A stretch of 64,000 bases of DNA from Roseimicrobium gellanilyticum (GTDB taxonomy: Bacteria; Verrucomicrobiota; Verrucomicrobiia; Verrucomicrobiales; Verrucomicrobiaceae): NCBI RefSeq assembly GCF_003315205.1, contig NZ_QNRR01000011.1:1-64000 (forward strand). Reading direction: 5' to 3'. The first letter of the stretch is position 1. Every line of letters begins with the position of its first letter. Of the stretch, positions 28,250 through 38,637 are shown piece by piece. The notes under the pieces are model-generated. The model made no database searches. It saw only the letters and a list, made by a program, of their open reading frames with translations, and was not told the origin of the DNA. The position numbers and the translations under genes are program-made.

Positions 28250-31200
28250 ATGCATCGCTGCCGCCATTTTTCCCAACTGCTGCTCCCCGCATTCCTAATC
28301 GCCGCTCCCGCGGGAGCGCAGGATCAGTCGCCCGTCCCTGGAGAATCGCCGAGGGTGAAGGAAGGCCTCGTGCTCTCGCTGGACGCCAGCGTGCAGGCAT
28401 CGCTGAGGCAGGCATCCTCGCTACCGCCTCTGCTGAACCGCCGGGCGGTGGATGCATGGCTCGATGACGCGAAAGGCCAGGCGCATGCAGTGCAGCCGGT
28501 GGCGGATCGCAGGCCGGTCCTCGTGAGCAATCAAGATGCGGCGTTCCTGCGTTTCGATGGGAAGGATGATTTCCTGTCCGTCACGCCGGGAAGGCAACTC
28601 GCTCCTGAGGTCACAATCTTTCTACTGGCGGCGCCGAAGAAAAATAGCGGGACGTTCTCCGCCCTGCTTTCCACAGCAGAGACCGGCAAGAACGACTACA
28701 CCAGCGGGCTGAATGTGGATCAGGGTCCGGCCACCACGGATGGGCTGAGTGTGATCAATGTGGAGTCCGCAGGCGCAGCGGGATTTCGTGATCTGCTGGT
28801 GCCCGGCATCTTGGGAGCGGCGGAGCGGCCCTTTGGCGCGTTTCATGTGTTCACGATTCGTTCACGCATCGGCAAGACAGGCAATGAGGTCTTCGTGGAT
28901 GGCATCAAAGCCGGTGACCGCGAACGCCTGGAGTCCCACATCGGCCTGGATCAAATCACCGTGGGAGCGCGACGCTATTCACATGATGCGGGGCAGCCTC
29001 CCTATGTGCAGGGATTCTTCGCAGGGGACATGGCAGCGGTGCTGATCTACAATCGCGCGCTGACAGATGCGGAAAGGGACAAGGTTGAGCAGCAACTCAT
29101 GGCGAAAATGCCGGCCCTGCACGCACTCTCCGATGGGGTGCAGGGACACGCGCTCGAAGTATTGGAGAGCCCGCCGCTGGTGCAGATGCTCGTGCCTGGA
29201 TTCACCGTGGAGGAGCTGCCGCTACGCATCGGGAATCTGAACAACATCCGCTACCGAGCTGATGGCAAGGTGGTGGCGCTCGGTTATGATGGGCGCATCC
29301 ATCTCCTGAGCGATACCAATGGGGACGGACTGGAAGATCGCAGCACACCGTATTGGGATCAGACGACAATGCGTGGCGCACTGGGCATCGTGGTTTCCGA
29401 AAAGGGCGATCCCCATGGCAAGGGTGTGTTCGTGGCCAGCAAGGGCAAGGTATCCTTCTTCCCCGATGCCAATGACGATGATCGTGCTGACGGAGAGAAG
29501 GTGATTGCCTCCGGCTGGAAGGAAACTTTTCATGGCGTGGACACGATTGGCCTCGCAAGAGATCCCAAGGACGGCTCGCTCTACTTTGGTCTTGGCTGCA
29601 CCAACTTTGCGGACGGCTATCTCATGGACCGGAACACGGGCAAGTCAGGCTATGACGTGCGCGGAGTGCGTGGAACGATCCAGCGGCTGAGTGCGGACTT
29701 TTCCCAGCAGGAGACGATCTGCAGCGGTGTGCGGTTTACGTGCGCGCTGGCCTTCAATCGCGCAGGAGACCTTTTCGCAAGCGAGCAGGAGGGCGCGACC
29801 TGGTTGCCCAACGGCAATCCCTTCGATGAACTCCTGCACATCGAGCGTGGGAAGCACTATGGCTTCCCGCCCAGGCATCCCAAGCATCTGCCAGACGTGG
29901 TGGATGAGCCCGCCGTGATGGAGTATGGCCCGCAGCACCAGAGCACCGTGGGCATGGTTTTCAACGAGGGCGTGAACGGTGGTCCGTCGTTTGGCCCCAA
30001 GTTCTGGGCAGGCGATGTCATCATGTGCGGCGAGTCACGTGGCAAACTCTGGCGCACCAAGCTGGTGAAGACGCCACAGGGATACGTGGCGCAAAATCAT
30101 CTCCTTGCCTGCCTGGGAATGCTGCTTGTGGATGCGTGCGTGACGCCCCAAGGAGACCTGCTGCTGGCCTGCCACAGTGGTCCTCCGGATTGGGGCACCG
30201 GGCCCGCGGGCGAAGGCCGCCTCTTCAAGATTCGCTATCTGGGAAAAGAAACTCCGCAACCAGTGATGGCGTGGGCTTCGGCCTTGGATGAGTTTCGGAT
30301 TGCCTTTGATCGCAAACTCGATCCCGCGGACTGGGCGGCCGCGCTGAAGAAGATTCGCATCGAAGCCGGGCAATTCGTCAGCGCCGGGGACCGCTATGAG
30401 ACCGTGCGTCCCGGCTACCAAGTGGTGCGGGACCAAATGGGTGCCCCACGGCGCTGGGTGGAAGTGCTGGGTCTTTCCATGAGCCAGGATCAGCGGACAC
30501 TCATTCTACGTGTGTCCAGGCAGACAGAGGCGGTGGGTTACGCGGTGACATTGCCGGTGCCACAGAAGTGGATCCCCAAGGGTGGCCTGGAACAAAAGGC
30601 AGAGATGGACCTGGCGCTCACCTTGAATGGAGTGGTCGGGAGTTCAAAGGCGGCCACGGGTGAAGCCACCACCTGTGTGCTGCCGCATCCTTCGGTGTTT
30701 GTATCAAAGGAACTTTCCCGTGGCTCTGCTGACCATGAAACGTTTTTTGAGAAGGTGACTGAAGGCGGCACGGTGTCCATGAGTGCTCTGGTGGACTCGT
30801 CCAATCCCTTTGTCCCAGCAGTCCAGCCGGGAGCGAAGCTCGACTGGGACGCCACGACAGACCCCTTTGTGAATGCGCTCTTCACGGTGTGCAGTGGTGG
30901 AAAGAGTGACGAAGTGCGGATCACTCACGACCTCGCGAACGCGGGAAGGCTCAAGCCTCTCAGTGTCACTGCGAGTGCTTTGTCATCATTGGGGGACCTT
31001 TACCTCGAAGGTCAGGGCCGAAAGCTCGCGCTGGGAACATCACGCGTCTATGTGCCATGGACCGCAGAAACCAGGAAGACGAGTGAAAAGGCGACACCTG
31101 CGCTCGCGAAAGTCCGCACCGATGTGAAAGGGAACTGGATGGAAGGGCGGCGGCTCTTCTTCGGTCAGGCCGCATGCTTCACGTGCCATACGTTGCGCGG

Positions 31201-32341
31201 GGAGGGACTCGCCTTTGGGCCGGACCTCACGAATCTCGTCCACCGGGATCGTGGCTCTGTGCTGCAGGACATCCTGCGTCCCTCCGCCACCATCAATCCC
31301 GATCAATTTGGCAGTGTGGTGAAGATGAAGGATGGCACCAGTCTCGCGGGCATCATCAGAGCCGGAGCAGGAGAGACGGTGAAAATTGGCCTGCCGGGCA
31401 GTGCGCAGATGGAGATGAGTCGCGACAAGGTGGCAGCCAACGAGCCCATGAAGATCTCGCTCATGCCAGAAGACTTCAGCAAGCGGTTGAGCGCCACGCA
31501 GCAAGAAGACCTGCTGACCTTCCTGCTGACGGCACCGTTGGAACCTGCGACCATCACGCGCGTGGATCCTCCTGCGCCTGCGCCACGTTCCTTGAAGGAA
31601 ATGGCTTCCCTGCTGCCACCAACAGCGTCCGCTGAAATGCGTGCCACATGGAAGCCGCTACGCATCCTCCTTGTCATCGACACCAAGGACCACGGCATTG
31701 ATGAGCATGACTATCCACTGTGGCTGGAGCGCTGGACGCGTCTGCTCTCCCTCGGTGAGAAGGTACAGGTGGATACCTGCGAAGGATTTCCAAGCGTTGA
31801 GAAACTCGCCAAAGCAGATGTAACGGTGTTCTACTCCCGAAACACAGGTTGGGATCTGCGGACCGCCAAGTTGCTGGATGACTATCAGGAACGTGGCGGC
31901 GGGCTCGTCTATCTCCACTGGGCCATTGAAGGCGGAAAACACGCCATGCCTCTCGCGGAGCGTGTGGGCCTTGCCTTCTCATTCTCGAAGTTCCGACATG
32001 GTGACATGGAACTTGAGTTCACAACTTCCGGGCACCCGATCACCCAGGGATTCAAGAAGCTGAAATTCACGGATGAGTCCTATTGGAACCTGCGTGGTGA
32101 ACCCAGCCGCGTGTCATTGCTCGCCACTTCACAGGAAGATCAGGCACCGCAACCGCAGCTCTGGACCATGGAGCGCGGGAAGGGGCGTGTCTTTGGCTGC
32201 ATCCCAGGACACTACACCTGGACGTTCGATGACCCGCTCTACCGTCTTCTCGTATTGCGTGGAATCTGCTGGGCGGCCAAGCAGGACGACGTCGAGAGGC
32301 TCTCTGAACTGTCCCTGATTGGGGCCCGTGTACAGCCCTGA
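28250..32341 (+). CDS. Giant secreted protein: LamG-like, PVC-type beta-propeller dehydrogenase, cytochrome c (CxxCH) and ThuA domains
   Basis: The 1,363-residue protein has a signal peptide (LLLPAFLIAAPAGA), a LamG-like jelly roll at about residues 35-290 (VFVDGIKAGDRERL), and a membrane-bound-dehydrogenase-type propeller at about 300-680 (RYRADGKVVALGYDGRIHLL, GLARDPKDGSLYFGLGCTNF, GKHYGFPPRHPKHLP). A haem site ACFTCHTLRGEG follows, with the CxxCH at about 976-980, in the PVC-type cytochrome context (LQDILRPSATINPDQF). The C-terminal ThuA-like domain from about 1135 has VFYSRNTGWD, GGGLVYLHWAIEGG and GRVFGCIPGHYTW. Such proteins are hallmarks of Planctomycetes and Verrucomicrobia and are thought to oxidise sugars in the periplasm. 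The Gfo/Idh/MocA gene follows 108 bases later. Confidence 0.88.
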   Translation: MHRCRHFSQLLLPAFLIAAPAGAQDQSPVPGESPRVKEGLVLSLDASVQASLRQASSLPPLLNRRAVDAWLDDAKGQAHAVQPVADRRPVLVSNQDAAFLRFDGKDDFLSVTPGRQLAPEVTIFLLAAPKKNSGTFSALLSTAETGKNDYTSGLNVDQGPATTDGLSVINVESAGAAGFRDLLVPGILGAAERPFGAFHVFTIRSRIGKTGNEVFVDGIKAGDRERLESHIGLDQITVGARRYSHDAGQPPYVQGFFAGDMAAVLIYNRALTDAERDKVEQQLMAKMPALHALSDGVQGHALEVLESPPLVQMLVPGFTVEELPLRIGNLNNIRYRADGKVVALGYDGRIHLLSDTNGDGLEDRSTPYWDQTTMRGALGIVVSEKGDPHGKGVFVASKGKVSFFPDANDDDRADGEKVIASGWKETFHGVDTIGLARDPKDGSLYFGLGCTNFADGYLMDRNTGKSGYDVRGVRGTIQRLSADFSQQETICSGVRFTCALAFNRAGDLFASEQEGATWLPNGNPFDELLHIERGKHYGFPPRHPKHLPDVVDEPAVMEYGPQHQSTVGMVFNEGVNGGPSFGPKFWAGDVIMCGESRGKLWRTKLVKTPQGYVAQNHLLACLGMLLVDACVTPQGDLLLACHSGPPDWGTGPAGEGRLFKIRYLGKETPQPVMAWASALDEFRIAFDRKLDPADWAAALKKIRIEAGQFVSAGDRYETVRPGYQVVRDQMGAPRRWVEVLGLSMSQDQRTLILRVSRQTEAVGYAVTLPVPQKWIPKGGLEQKAEMDLALTLNGVVGSSKAATGEATTCVLPHPSVFVSKELSRGSADHETFFEKVTEGGTVSMSALVDSSNPFVPAVQPGAKLDWDATTDPFVNALFTVCSGGKSDEVRITHDLANAGRLKPLSVTASALSSLGDLYLEGQGRKLALGTSRVYVPWTAETRKTSEKATPALAKVRTDVKGNWMEGRRLFFGQAACFTCHTLRGEGLAFGPDLTNLVHRDRGSVLQDILRPSATINPDQFGSVVKMKDGTSLAGIIRAGAGETVKIGLPGSAQMEMSRDKVAANEPMKISLMPEDFSKRLSATQQEDLLTFLLTAPLEPATITRVDPPAPAPRSLKEMASLLPPTASAEMRATWKPLRILLVIDTKDHGIDEHDYPLWLERWTRLLSLGEKVQVDTCEGFPSVEKLAKADVTVFYSRNTGWDLRTAKLLDDYQERGGGLVYLHWAIEGGKHAMPLAERVGLAFSFSKFRHGDMELEFTTSGHPITQGFKKLKFTDESYWNLRGEPSRVSLLATSQEDQAPQPQLWTMERGKGRVFGCIPGHYTWTFDDPLYRLLVLRGICWAAKQDDVERLSELSLIGARVQP

Positions 32342-32449
32342 ATTGATCCTGCTGATCCAAGATTGCTTCCTTGCGAGAACGAATTATTTGGGAGCCGATC
32401 AATCGGGGTCTTCACGAGCGTTCAGTTTTCTGCTTTGCTCTCCCCGATC

Positions 32450-33796
32450 ATGAACACTGACTCCAAGCCCGCTTTCTCACGCCGACGCTTCGTGGCCTCC
32501 GCAGGCCTCGTGGCTGGCACGATGATTACCCGCCCGCTCTTCGGTGCGGATGCTCCCAGCAACAAGCTGAACATCCTGCTTATCGGTGTGTGGGGCCGTG
32601 GCCTCGCGCACTACGATGCTCTCAGCGAAGAGAATGTGGTAGCGCTTTGCGACGTAAACGAAAAACGTTTCCCGGACGCGCTCAAGCGTTTTCCCAATGC
32701 GACGACGTATGTCGACTGGAGAAAGGCGCTGGATCACAAGGGCCTCGACGCCGTGGTGATCTGCACCACCGACCACACGCATGCATTCATCGCGAGCTGG
32801 GCCCTGAGCCGCAACCTCCACGTGTATTGCGAAAAGCCCCTCGCCATCACCGTAAATGAAGCCCGTGCCGTGCGTGCGAAATGGGAGGAAAAGAAAGGCA
32901 AGCTCGCCACGCAGGTGGGCATGCAGCGCCACGCACAGGCAAACTTCCGCCGTGTGCGCGAGCTCATCCATGACGGCGTCATCGGTGATCTCCAGGCCGC
33001 CTACGCGTGGGGCAACCGCCAGATCCGCCGCTCCGGTTATCTTCCTGCGGAAGGCACGCCTCCCGAGGGCTTCAACTACGATCTCTGGCTCGGACCTGCT
33101 CCCTATCGCCCCTACAACCCCGGCTACTTCAAGGGCGGTGCGGGTGCAAATTGTCTTGAATGGAACATGTTCTGGGACTTCGGCGCCGGCCAGATTGGCG
33201 ACATGGGCAGCCACACCATGGACATTGTGTGGAACGTGGTGGATGCCAAGCTGCCAACCTCCGTCTCGGCGAAAGGTGAAGCCTTCAACTCGGACGTCAC
33301 GCCCGTGGAATGCGAGTCGCACTTCGAGCATCCCGCCAATGACTGGCGCGGCCCCATCACGGTGAGCTGGTATCAGGGAGGCGTGATGCCACGTGCACCC
33401 AAGCCGATGATCGATCTCACCAAGATCGGCCACGGCGCGATGTTCAAGGGATCGAAGGGGTTCCTGATTTCCGACTTCGACACGCGCATGGTCCTGCCCT
33501 TCGGTGATGATGCCGATCTCACCTACTACAAGCCACGCACCAAGGAGACACTCATCCCGCCGGTGGGGCACTTCCAGAAGGAGTGGCTTGCCGCCTGCCG
33601 CGAACCCAGCAAGAAGACTTCCTGCGACTTTGGCTACAGCGCGGACATGATTGAGCAGATGCTGCTGGGCCTCGTGGCCTACCGTGTCGGTAAGAAGATT
33701 CAGTACGATCCGAAGACCGGCAAGAGCCCTGATACGCCTGAAGCGGACACCTTCATGGGCAAGCAGTATCGCGACGGCTGGACCATGGACGGCTAA
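32450..33796 (+). CDS. Tat-exported Gfo/Idh/MocA family oxidoreductase
   Basis: The 448-residue protein has a twin-arginine signal (SRRRFVASAG at residues 10-19), a Rossmann start (LNILLIGVWGRGLAHYDAL), and the family motif YCEKPLAITVNEA where Lys contacts NAD(P). The substrate domain contains GNRQIRRSGYLPAEG, WNMFWDFGAGQIGDMGSHTMD and FGYSADMIEQMLLGLVAYR. Exported members of this family in PVC bacteria act on sugars. The start at 32450 places the Tat motif near the N-terminus. It follows the cytochrome/ThuA gene and ends at a terminator, so the two likely form one sugar-oxidation unit. Confidence 0.93.
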   Translation: MNTDSKPAFSRRRFVASAGLVAGTMITRPLFGADAPSNKLNILLIGVWGRGLAHYDALSEENVVALCDVNEKRFPDALKRFPNATTYVDWRKALDHKGLDAVVICTTDHTHAFIASWALSRNLHVYCEKPLAITVNEARAVRAKWEEKKGKLATQVGMQRHAQANFRRVRELIHDGVIGDLQAAYAWGNRQIRRSGYLPAEGTPPEGFNYDLWLGPAPYRPYNPGYFKGGAGANCLEWNMFWDFGAGQIGDMGSHTMDIVWNVVDAKLPTSVSAKGEAFNSDVTPVECESHFEHPANDWRGPITVSWYQGGVMPRAPKPMIDLTKIGHGAMFKGSKGFLISDFDTRMVLPFGDDADLTYYKPRTKETLIPPVGHFQKEWLAACREPSKKTSCDFGYSADMIEQMLLGLVAYRVGKKIQYDPKTGKSPDTPEADTFMGKQYRDGWTMDG

Positions 33797-33820
33797 ATCC
33801 AAGCTTTAGTCGAGCGACGC

Positions 33821-33857
33821 AACCGCGGCCAGCTTCACGCTCGCCGCGGTTTTTTTA
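33821..33857 (+). terminator. Rho-independent terminator
   Basis: AACCGCGG at 33821-33828 pairs with CCGCGGTT at 33844-33851, with a 15-base loop, followed by T to 33857. It ends the oxidoreductase unit. Confidence 0.85.
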
Positions 33858-33998
33858 TGCTATCGGGAAGGACAGCACGGCCTTTGGCATTATCCATGCA
33901 GCAATTATTTATGCGGTTCTTTTCGAAAGCATTCTATGCGACATCGAAAAAAGAACTGGCCGGATGAACCACTTTCCAGTAGCAAACCACCCTACTGT

Positions 33999-34511
33999 AT
34001 GTCCGCAAAACTTCAGGCCCTTCGAGCTGATATCACCACGTTGGCGGTGGATGCGATTGTGAACGCTGCCAATACCACGCTGATGGGGGGAGGTGGTGTG
34101 GATGGCGCCATTCATCGCAAGGCAGGTCGCGAGCTGGTGAATGAATGTGCCACGCTCTATGGGTGCCGCCCCGGTGAGGCCAAGATCACCAAGGGGTACA
34201 AGCTTCCTGCCAGACATGTGATCCACACCGTGGGCCCCGTGTGGCGTGATGGCACACGGGGAGAAGCTCAAACGCTGGAGTTTTGTTATCGCAACTCGCT
34301 TCAGGTGGCGCGTGCTCATGGTCTGCGCACGCTTGCGTTTCCATGCATCAGCACCGGAGTCTATGGCTATCCTCCAGAGAAAGCGGCCAAGGTAGCCGTG
34401 GACACCGTGAGGGCCGTCACGGCGGAGCATCCGGACGCGTACGACGACATCACCTTCTGCTGCTTCTCGGATAGCGACCTGAATCTCTATCAGGAACTCT
34501 TGGCGGCCTGA
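33999..34511 (+). CDS. Macrodomain protein (O-acetyl-ADP-ribose deacetylase type)
   Basis: The 170-residue protein is a stand-alone macrodomain with [33 protein letters not shown], and the phosphate loop [15 protein letters not shown], matching the MacroD/YmdB class that removes ADP-ribose or O-acetyl-ADP-ribose. The start at 33999 ([13 protein letters not shown]) matches family length; ATG 33936 adds 21 residues. Its 3' end overlaps the convergent serine-hydrolase gene by 22 bases. Confidence 0.95.
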   Translation: MSAKLQALRADITTLAVDAIVNAANTTLMGGGGVDGAIHRKAGRELVNECATLYGCRPGEAKITKGYKLPARHVIHTVGPVWRDGTRGEAQTLEFCYRNSLQVARAHGLRTLAFPCISTGVYGYPPEKAAKVAVDTVRAVTAEHPDAYDDITFCCFSDSDLNLYQELLAA

Positions 34512-35689
34512 GGTGTGGCTGGAATGCTGAGGAGTGCTTTTGATGCCCTGTCGCCCAGCTTCAGATAGAGCTTGCGCACATCTGCGCCTTTTGCCTGCTC
34601 GTGCAGTCTGCTGCTGAGGAAGACGTAGAAGGAGCGTGACTCGGGATCGATCCACAGGCAGGTGCCCGTGAAGCCGGTGTGGCCGAAGCTGGTCGCGCCA
34701 AAGTTTCCACGAGGCTTGCTGAAGGGAGTGTCCATGTCCCAGCCGAGGGCCCGCTTGTCCTGCATTCCGGCGGGTGTGTGCGGTGTGGTCATGAGACGCA
34801 CGGTCTCCGGTTTCAGCACGCGCACGCCATCGAGTTCCCCGTTGTTCAGAATCATGCGCGCATAGCGGGAAACATCCGCCACCGTGCTGAAGAGCCCTGC
34901 GTGACCTGCCACACCGCCCATGCGCCGTGAGGTGGGATCATGCACCACGCCACGCAGCAGGATCTCGGTTTCGTCCTTTTCTGTCGGAGCGATGCGTGGA
35001 CGCCATGAGGCAGGCGGATTGAACCCTGTGTCCTTCATCCCAAGCGGCTGGAAGATATGCTTCGCCGCAAAGACATCCAATGGCTCGCCCGACACGCGAC
35101 GCACGATTTCACCCAGCAGGATGAAGTTGATATCACTGTACCGGAATTTTTCATCCGGGTCCGTGGTTGGGAAAGCCACACACGCCCAGCCCATGCCGCT
35201 GCTGTAGCCGGACCACGCAGGATTGCGGGGAAGCCCAGGCTTCAATCCTGACGTGTGCACCATGAGATGCCGCACCGTGATGCGCTCCCGCACCCCGCCG
35301 GCGAACTGAGGAATGTATGTGGATACGGGCGCATCCAGCTTCACCCTTCCCTGCTCCACCAGCAACATGATGCTGGGTGTGGTGGCGACCACCTTGGTCA
35401 GGGAGGCGAGGTCAAAAATCGTGTCCTGAGAGATGCTCTCTTTTTCCGGTGCCTTCGCGCGGAATCCATAGCAACCCTCCCGCCACACTCCCCGATGCTC
35501 CACGTGCCATGTGGCTCCTGCAATGACGCGGTCCCAAACGGCCTGATGAATCGCCTTGCTGAATTCCCGGGTGTACTTGCTGTCGAGCTGTTGAAGCGGG
35601 GGCGTGGCCGCTGTCTGTCCATGAAGCGCCGCTTTCGCCAGCAGCATCATGGCAAGTGCCAGTCCCAAGCTGCGACGTCCGCCTCTCAT
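34490..35689 (-). CDS. Secreted serine hydrolase, beta-lactamase (class C/EstB) family
   Basis: The 399-residue protein starts with a signal peptide ([17 protein letters not shown]). It has the SxxK catalytic motif S96-L-T-K99 ([10 protein letters not shown]), the second-motif region [15 protein letters not shown], and the third motif FGHTGFTG. These features mark an active penicillin-binding-protein-like esterase or DD-peptidase rather than a resistance enzyme. Its start codon overlaps the stop of ispD (ATGA at 35686-35689), so translation is coupled to ispD, although the functions are not obviously linked. Confidence 0.92.
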   Translation of the reverse strand: MRGGRRSLGLALAMMLLAKAALHGQTAATPPLQQLDSKYTREFSKAIHQAVWDRVIAGATWHVEHRGVWREGCYGFRAKAPEKESISQDTIFDLASLTKVVATTPSIMLLVEQGRVKLDAPVSTYIPQFAGGVRERITVRHLMVHTSGLKPGLPRNPAWSGYSSGMGWACVAFPTTDPDEKFRYSDINFILLGEIVRRVSGEPLDVFAAKHIFQPLGMKDTGFNPPASWRPRIAPTEKDETEILLRGVVHDPTSRRMGGVAGHAGLFSTVADVSRYARMILNNGELDGVRVLKPETVRLMTTPHTPAGMQDKRALGWDMDTPFSKPRGNFGATSFGHTGFTGTCLWIDPESRSFYVFLSSRLHEQAKGADVRKLYLKLGDRASKALLSIPATPQAAKSS

Positions 35690-36384
35690 GACTCAGGCTG
35701 CTTCGTCTTGGCGCTGCGCAATAGACGTGCCGCCAGTTCCAAATCGGAGGGATAGGTGACTTTCAGATTGGGTAAGGGATTGTCCACCACGTGGATGGGC
35801 TCGTTCAAGAGCTGCACGGCGGAGACTTCGTCCGTGACCAGGAGGCCATCTTTCACCACATGCTCATAGGCGAGGCTGAGAAGCGCCTTGTCAAATACCT
35901 GGGGAGTCTCCATCACCCAGGCGTGCTCCCGATCGATGTCACCGGAGATCACCCCATGCACATCCGCGCGCTTGAGCGTTTCTGTCATGGGGCGTGCGCA
36001 TACGGCAGCCTTGCAGGCACGAGCACGCTCAATGCAGCGCGTGATCTGCTCCGTGGTGATGAGTGGGCGCGCGCCATCGTGCACAGCCACGATATCGGTG
36101 TCTTCGCTCAGGCGTTTCAAGCCCTCGTAAACGCTCAGATAGCGCTGCACCCCACCCTCGCTGAGCGTGATGGGTTTTTTGAAGATGCCTAGCTCTGCCC
36201 AATCCAGCACCATCTCGCGCGTCGCATCGCCCACCACAATGAGAAGGGCGTCCACCGACGGGCACGCGTCAAAGGCCTCAATGGTCCAGCGCAACACAGG
36301 TTTACCGAGTAGATCGGCGGTCAGCTTGTGAAAACCCATCCGGGAACTGTTCCCGGCGGCAACGATGATGGCAGTGGTGGACAT
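35686..36384 (-). CDS. ispD: 2-C-methyl-D-erythritol 4-phosphate cytidylyltransferase
   Basis: The 232-residue protein has the nucleotidyl-transferase motif IIVAAGNSSRMGFHK at its N-terminus and VAVHDGARPLITTEQI, ETLKRADVHG and TPQVFDKALLSLAYE, all typical of IspD in the MEP isoprenoid pathway. It couples CTP to methylerythritol phosphate in the cytosol. The start MSTTAIIV fits. It is the first gene of a two-gene unit with the serine hydrolase and is divergent from the ceramidase-like gene. Confidence 0.96.
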   Translation of the reverse strand: MSTTAIIVAAGNSSRMGFHKLTADLLGKPVLRWTIEAFDACPSVDALLIVVGDATREMVLDWAELGIFKKPITLSEGGVQRYLSVYEGLKRLSEDTDIVAVHDGARPLITTEQITRCIERARACKAAVCARPMTETLKRADVHGVISGDIDREHAWVMETPQVFDKALLSLAYEHVVKDGLLVTDEVSAVQLLNEPIHVVDNPLPNLKVTYPSDLELAARLLRSAKTKQPES

Positions 36385-36504
36385 GGGAGCGGAAGCGTGG
36401 GGTTATTATGCTCCAATGAGCCGGGACAGGCAACCCTGCCGGGAGTCACTTTCAGCGGAGACATGTGGAGAAGAAGAGGCATCACGCCCGCGTACTGCTG
36501 CCTG

Positions 36505-38595
36505 ATGCGCTCGATCCTTGCTTCATTACTCCTGATAATGGCCCTTCTCCCGTGCCCGCTCCGAGCGGAATTCCGGGCTGGCGCCGCCGTGGTGGATATC
36601 AGTCCGCCGAAGCTTCCTGTCCTGGTGAATGGAGGCATGCTGAGCCGCTATGTGGACAAGATCAACACGAAGGTCCATGCCCGCGCCATCGTGGTCGCCG
36701 ATGGGAAGACCCAGGCCGCCATTGTGGTGGCGGATAGCTGCATGATGAGCCGGGAGGTGCTGGATGATGCCAAAAAAGCGGCGGCGGCGAAGACAGGAAT
36801 CCCCATGGATCGCATCCTGATTTCCGCTACTCACGCGCACTCCGCGCCCTCTTCCATGGGGTGCCTCGGAACAGATCCTGATCCCGCCTATGTGCCCTAC
36901 CTCAAAGAAAAGCTGGTGGAAGCCATCGCCGCCGCCCAAGCGAAGCTGGAGCCGGCGCGCATTGGTTTTGCAAAGGCGAACGCCGCGGAGTTCACCGCGC
37001 TGCGGCAATGGATCCGCAGGCCTGACCGCGTGGTGGAGGACCCGTTTGGCAACATGACCGTCCGGGCGAATATGCATGCTGGCCGTAAATGGGAGGACGT
37101 GACCGGCGAGTCGGGACCTGAGGACCCGGACCTGTCCATCATCTCCATCCAGACCAAGGGAGGCAAACCGCTGGCGGTGATGGGCAACTTCTCGATGCAC
37201 TACTTTGGAGACAAGGACATCAGCGCGGACTACTTCGGACTTTTCTCAGAAGGGCTGAAACAGCGCATCGATCCCCAGGGCATGATGGTGGGCATCATGT
37301 CCCATGGCTGCAGCGGCGATATTTATCGTGTGGACTACAAGGTGCCGGAGGCGGACCGCCCCAAGCCGACCATCGATGAATACACGAATGGCCTGCTGGA
37401 CATCGCCATGAAGGCATACGCGGGCATTGAGTATCGTGATAAGGTCGATGTGGCCATGGCCGAGAAGCGCATGACGATGAAGTACCGGGTCCCGGACAAG
37501 CAACGCCTCGAGTGGGCCCAGCGCATCGTGACGGAGATGGGGGACCGCCCCGCAAAGAACCCGACCGAGGTCTACGCCCGTGAACAGATCATCCTCCACG
37601 AGCGGCAGCAGACGGAGATCGTCGTGCAAGCTCTGCGAATCGGAGACATCGGGATCGCGACCACGCCCAACGAGACCTACGCCATCACGGGGCTGAAGAT
37701 CAAAGCAGCCAGCCCATTGAAGCACAACATGGTCATCGAATTGGCCAATGGCGGGGACGGCTACATTCCTCCGCCGGAGATGCACGCCTGGGGTGGCTAC
37801 AACACCTGGGCGGCGCGATCCGCGGGCCTGGAGGTCATGGCGGAGCCAAAAATCACACAGGCAGCAATCGCACTTCTTGAGGAGGTCAGTCATGCGCCTC
37901 GCAAGCCATGGAAGCTTGCCATGGGCCCTGCTTCAAAGACCATCGCGCAAATGAAACCCCTGATGTGGTGGCGCCTCAACGAATTTGGAGGGCCACTGGC
38001 TGAAGATGACAGCGGAAATCATCGTGATGCCACCTACGAAGGTGGTGTCGCCTATTATCTTGATGGACCCAATGCGGCGCCGTTCACCGGAGGTGAAGTG
38101 AATCGCGCCCCGCATTTTGTGAGTGGCCGCCTGTGCTCGGAATTCGCTGGAATGGACGCTGATTATTCCGTCTCACTCTGGGTCTGGAATGGCATGCCGA
38201 ATGATGGCCGCGACGTGAGCGGTTGGTTCTATTCGCGCGATCACAACCACGGTCTGAGTACCTACGGTGAGCATCTCGGGGTGGGCGGCAAAAGCGGCAA
38301 CACCGGCAAGCTCATCTTCCAGGGAGACAAGCTCCTGGCAGGCAAGACAGAAATGCCCCGCTGGACCTGGCAGCATGTGGTGCTGGTCCGTTCAGGCAAC
38401 TCCGTGCGGGTCTACTTGAATGGCTCCCTCGAGATCGAAGGAGAGTCGAGAGCGTCCAACATCACAGACTGCTTTTTCGGAGGCAGAAGCGATCATGACT
38501 CCGGTTGGGAAGGCCGCCTCGATGAGATCGCTGTCTTCAATCGCACGCTGAGTGCCGATGAGGTGGCCCGTCTCGGGGCGAATTCCCCGAAGTGA
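36505..38595 (+). CDS. Secreted neutral/alkaline ceramidase-like protein with C-terminal LamG domain
   Basis: The 696-residue protein starts MRSILASLLLIMALLPCPLRA (signal peptide). Residues about 22-480 match the ceramidase-like fold: FRAGAAVVDISPP, RAIVVADGKTQAAIVVAD, ISATHAHSAPSSMGC with the zinc His residues, and MGNFSMHYFGDKDIS. Residues about 490-690 form a LamG/concanavalin domain (MKPLMWWRLNEFGGPLAEDD, FAGMDADYSVSLWVWNG, WQHVVLVRSGNSVRVYLNGSLE, GRLDEIAVFNRTLS). It probably acts on lipids or glycolipids outside the cytoplasm, with the LamG part binding glycans. ATG 36463 is an alternative start. Confidence 0.85.
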   Translation: MRSILASLLLIMALLPCPLRAEFRAGAAVVDISPPKLPVLVNGGMLSRYVDKINTKVHARAIVVADGKTQAAIVVADSCMMSREVLDDAKKAAAAKTGIPMDRILISATHAHSAPSSMGCLGTDPDPAYVPYLKEKLVEAIAAAQAKLEPARIGFAKANAAEFTALRQWIRRPDRVVEDPFGNMTVRANMHAGRKWEDVTGESGPEDPDLSIISIQTKGGKPLAVMGNFSMHYFGDKDISADYFGLFSEGLKQRIDPQGMMVGIMSHGCSGDIYRVDYKVPEADRPKPTIDEYTNGLLDIAMKAYAGIEYRDKVDVAMAEKRMTMKYRVPDKQRLEWAQRIVTEMGDRPAKNPTEVYAREQIILHERQQTEIVVQALRIGDIGIATTPNETYAITGLKIKAASPLKHNMVIELANGGDGYIPPPEMHAWGGYNTWAARSAGLEVMAEPKITQAAIALLEEVSHAPRKPWKLAMGPASKTIAQMKPLMWWRLNEFGGPLAEDDSGNHRDATYEGGVAYYLDGPNAAPFTGGEVNRAPHFVSGRLCSEFAGMDADYSVSLWVWNGMPNDGRDVSGWFYSRDHNHGLSTYGEHLGVGGKSGNTGKLIFQGDKLLAGKTEMPRWTWQHVVLVRSGNSVRVYLNGSLEIEGESRASNITDCFFGGRSDHDSGWEGRLDEIAVFNRTLSADEVARLGANSPK

Positions 38596-38637
38596 CGGGA
38601 TCAGCAAGGCAACGGGTCGGAGGCGCGCTCAGACAAA

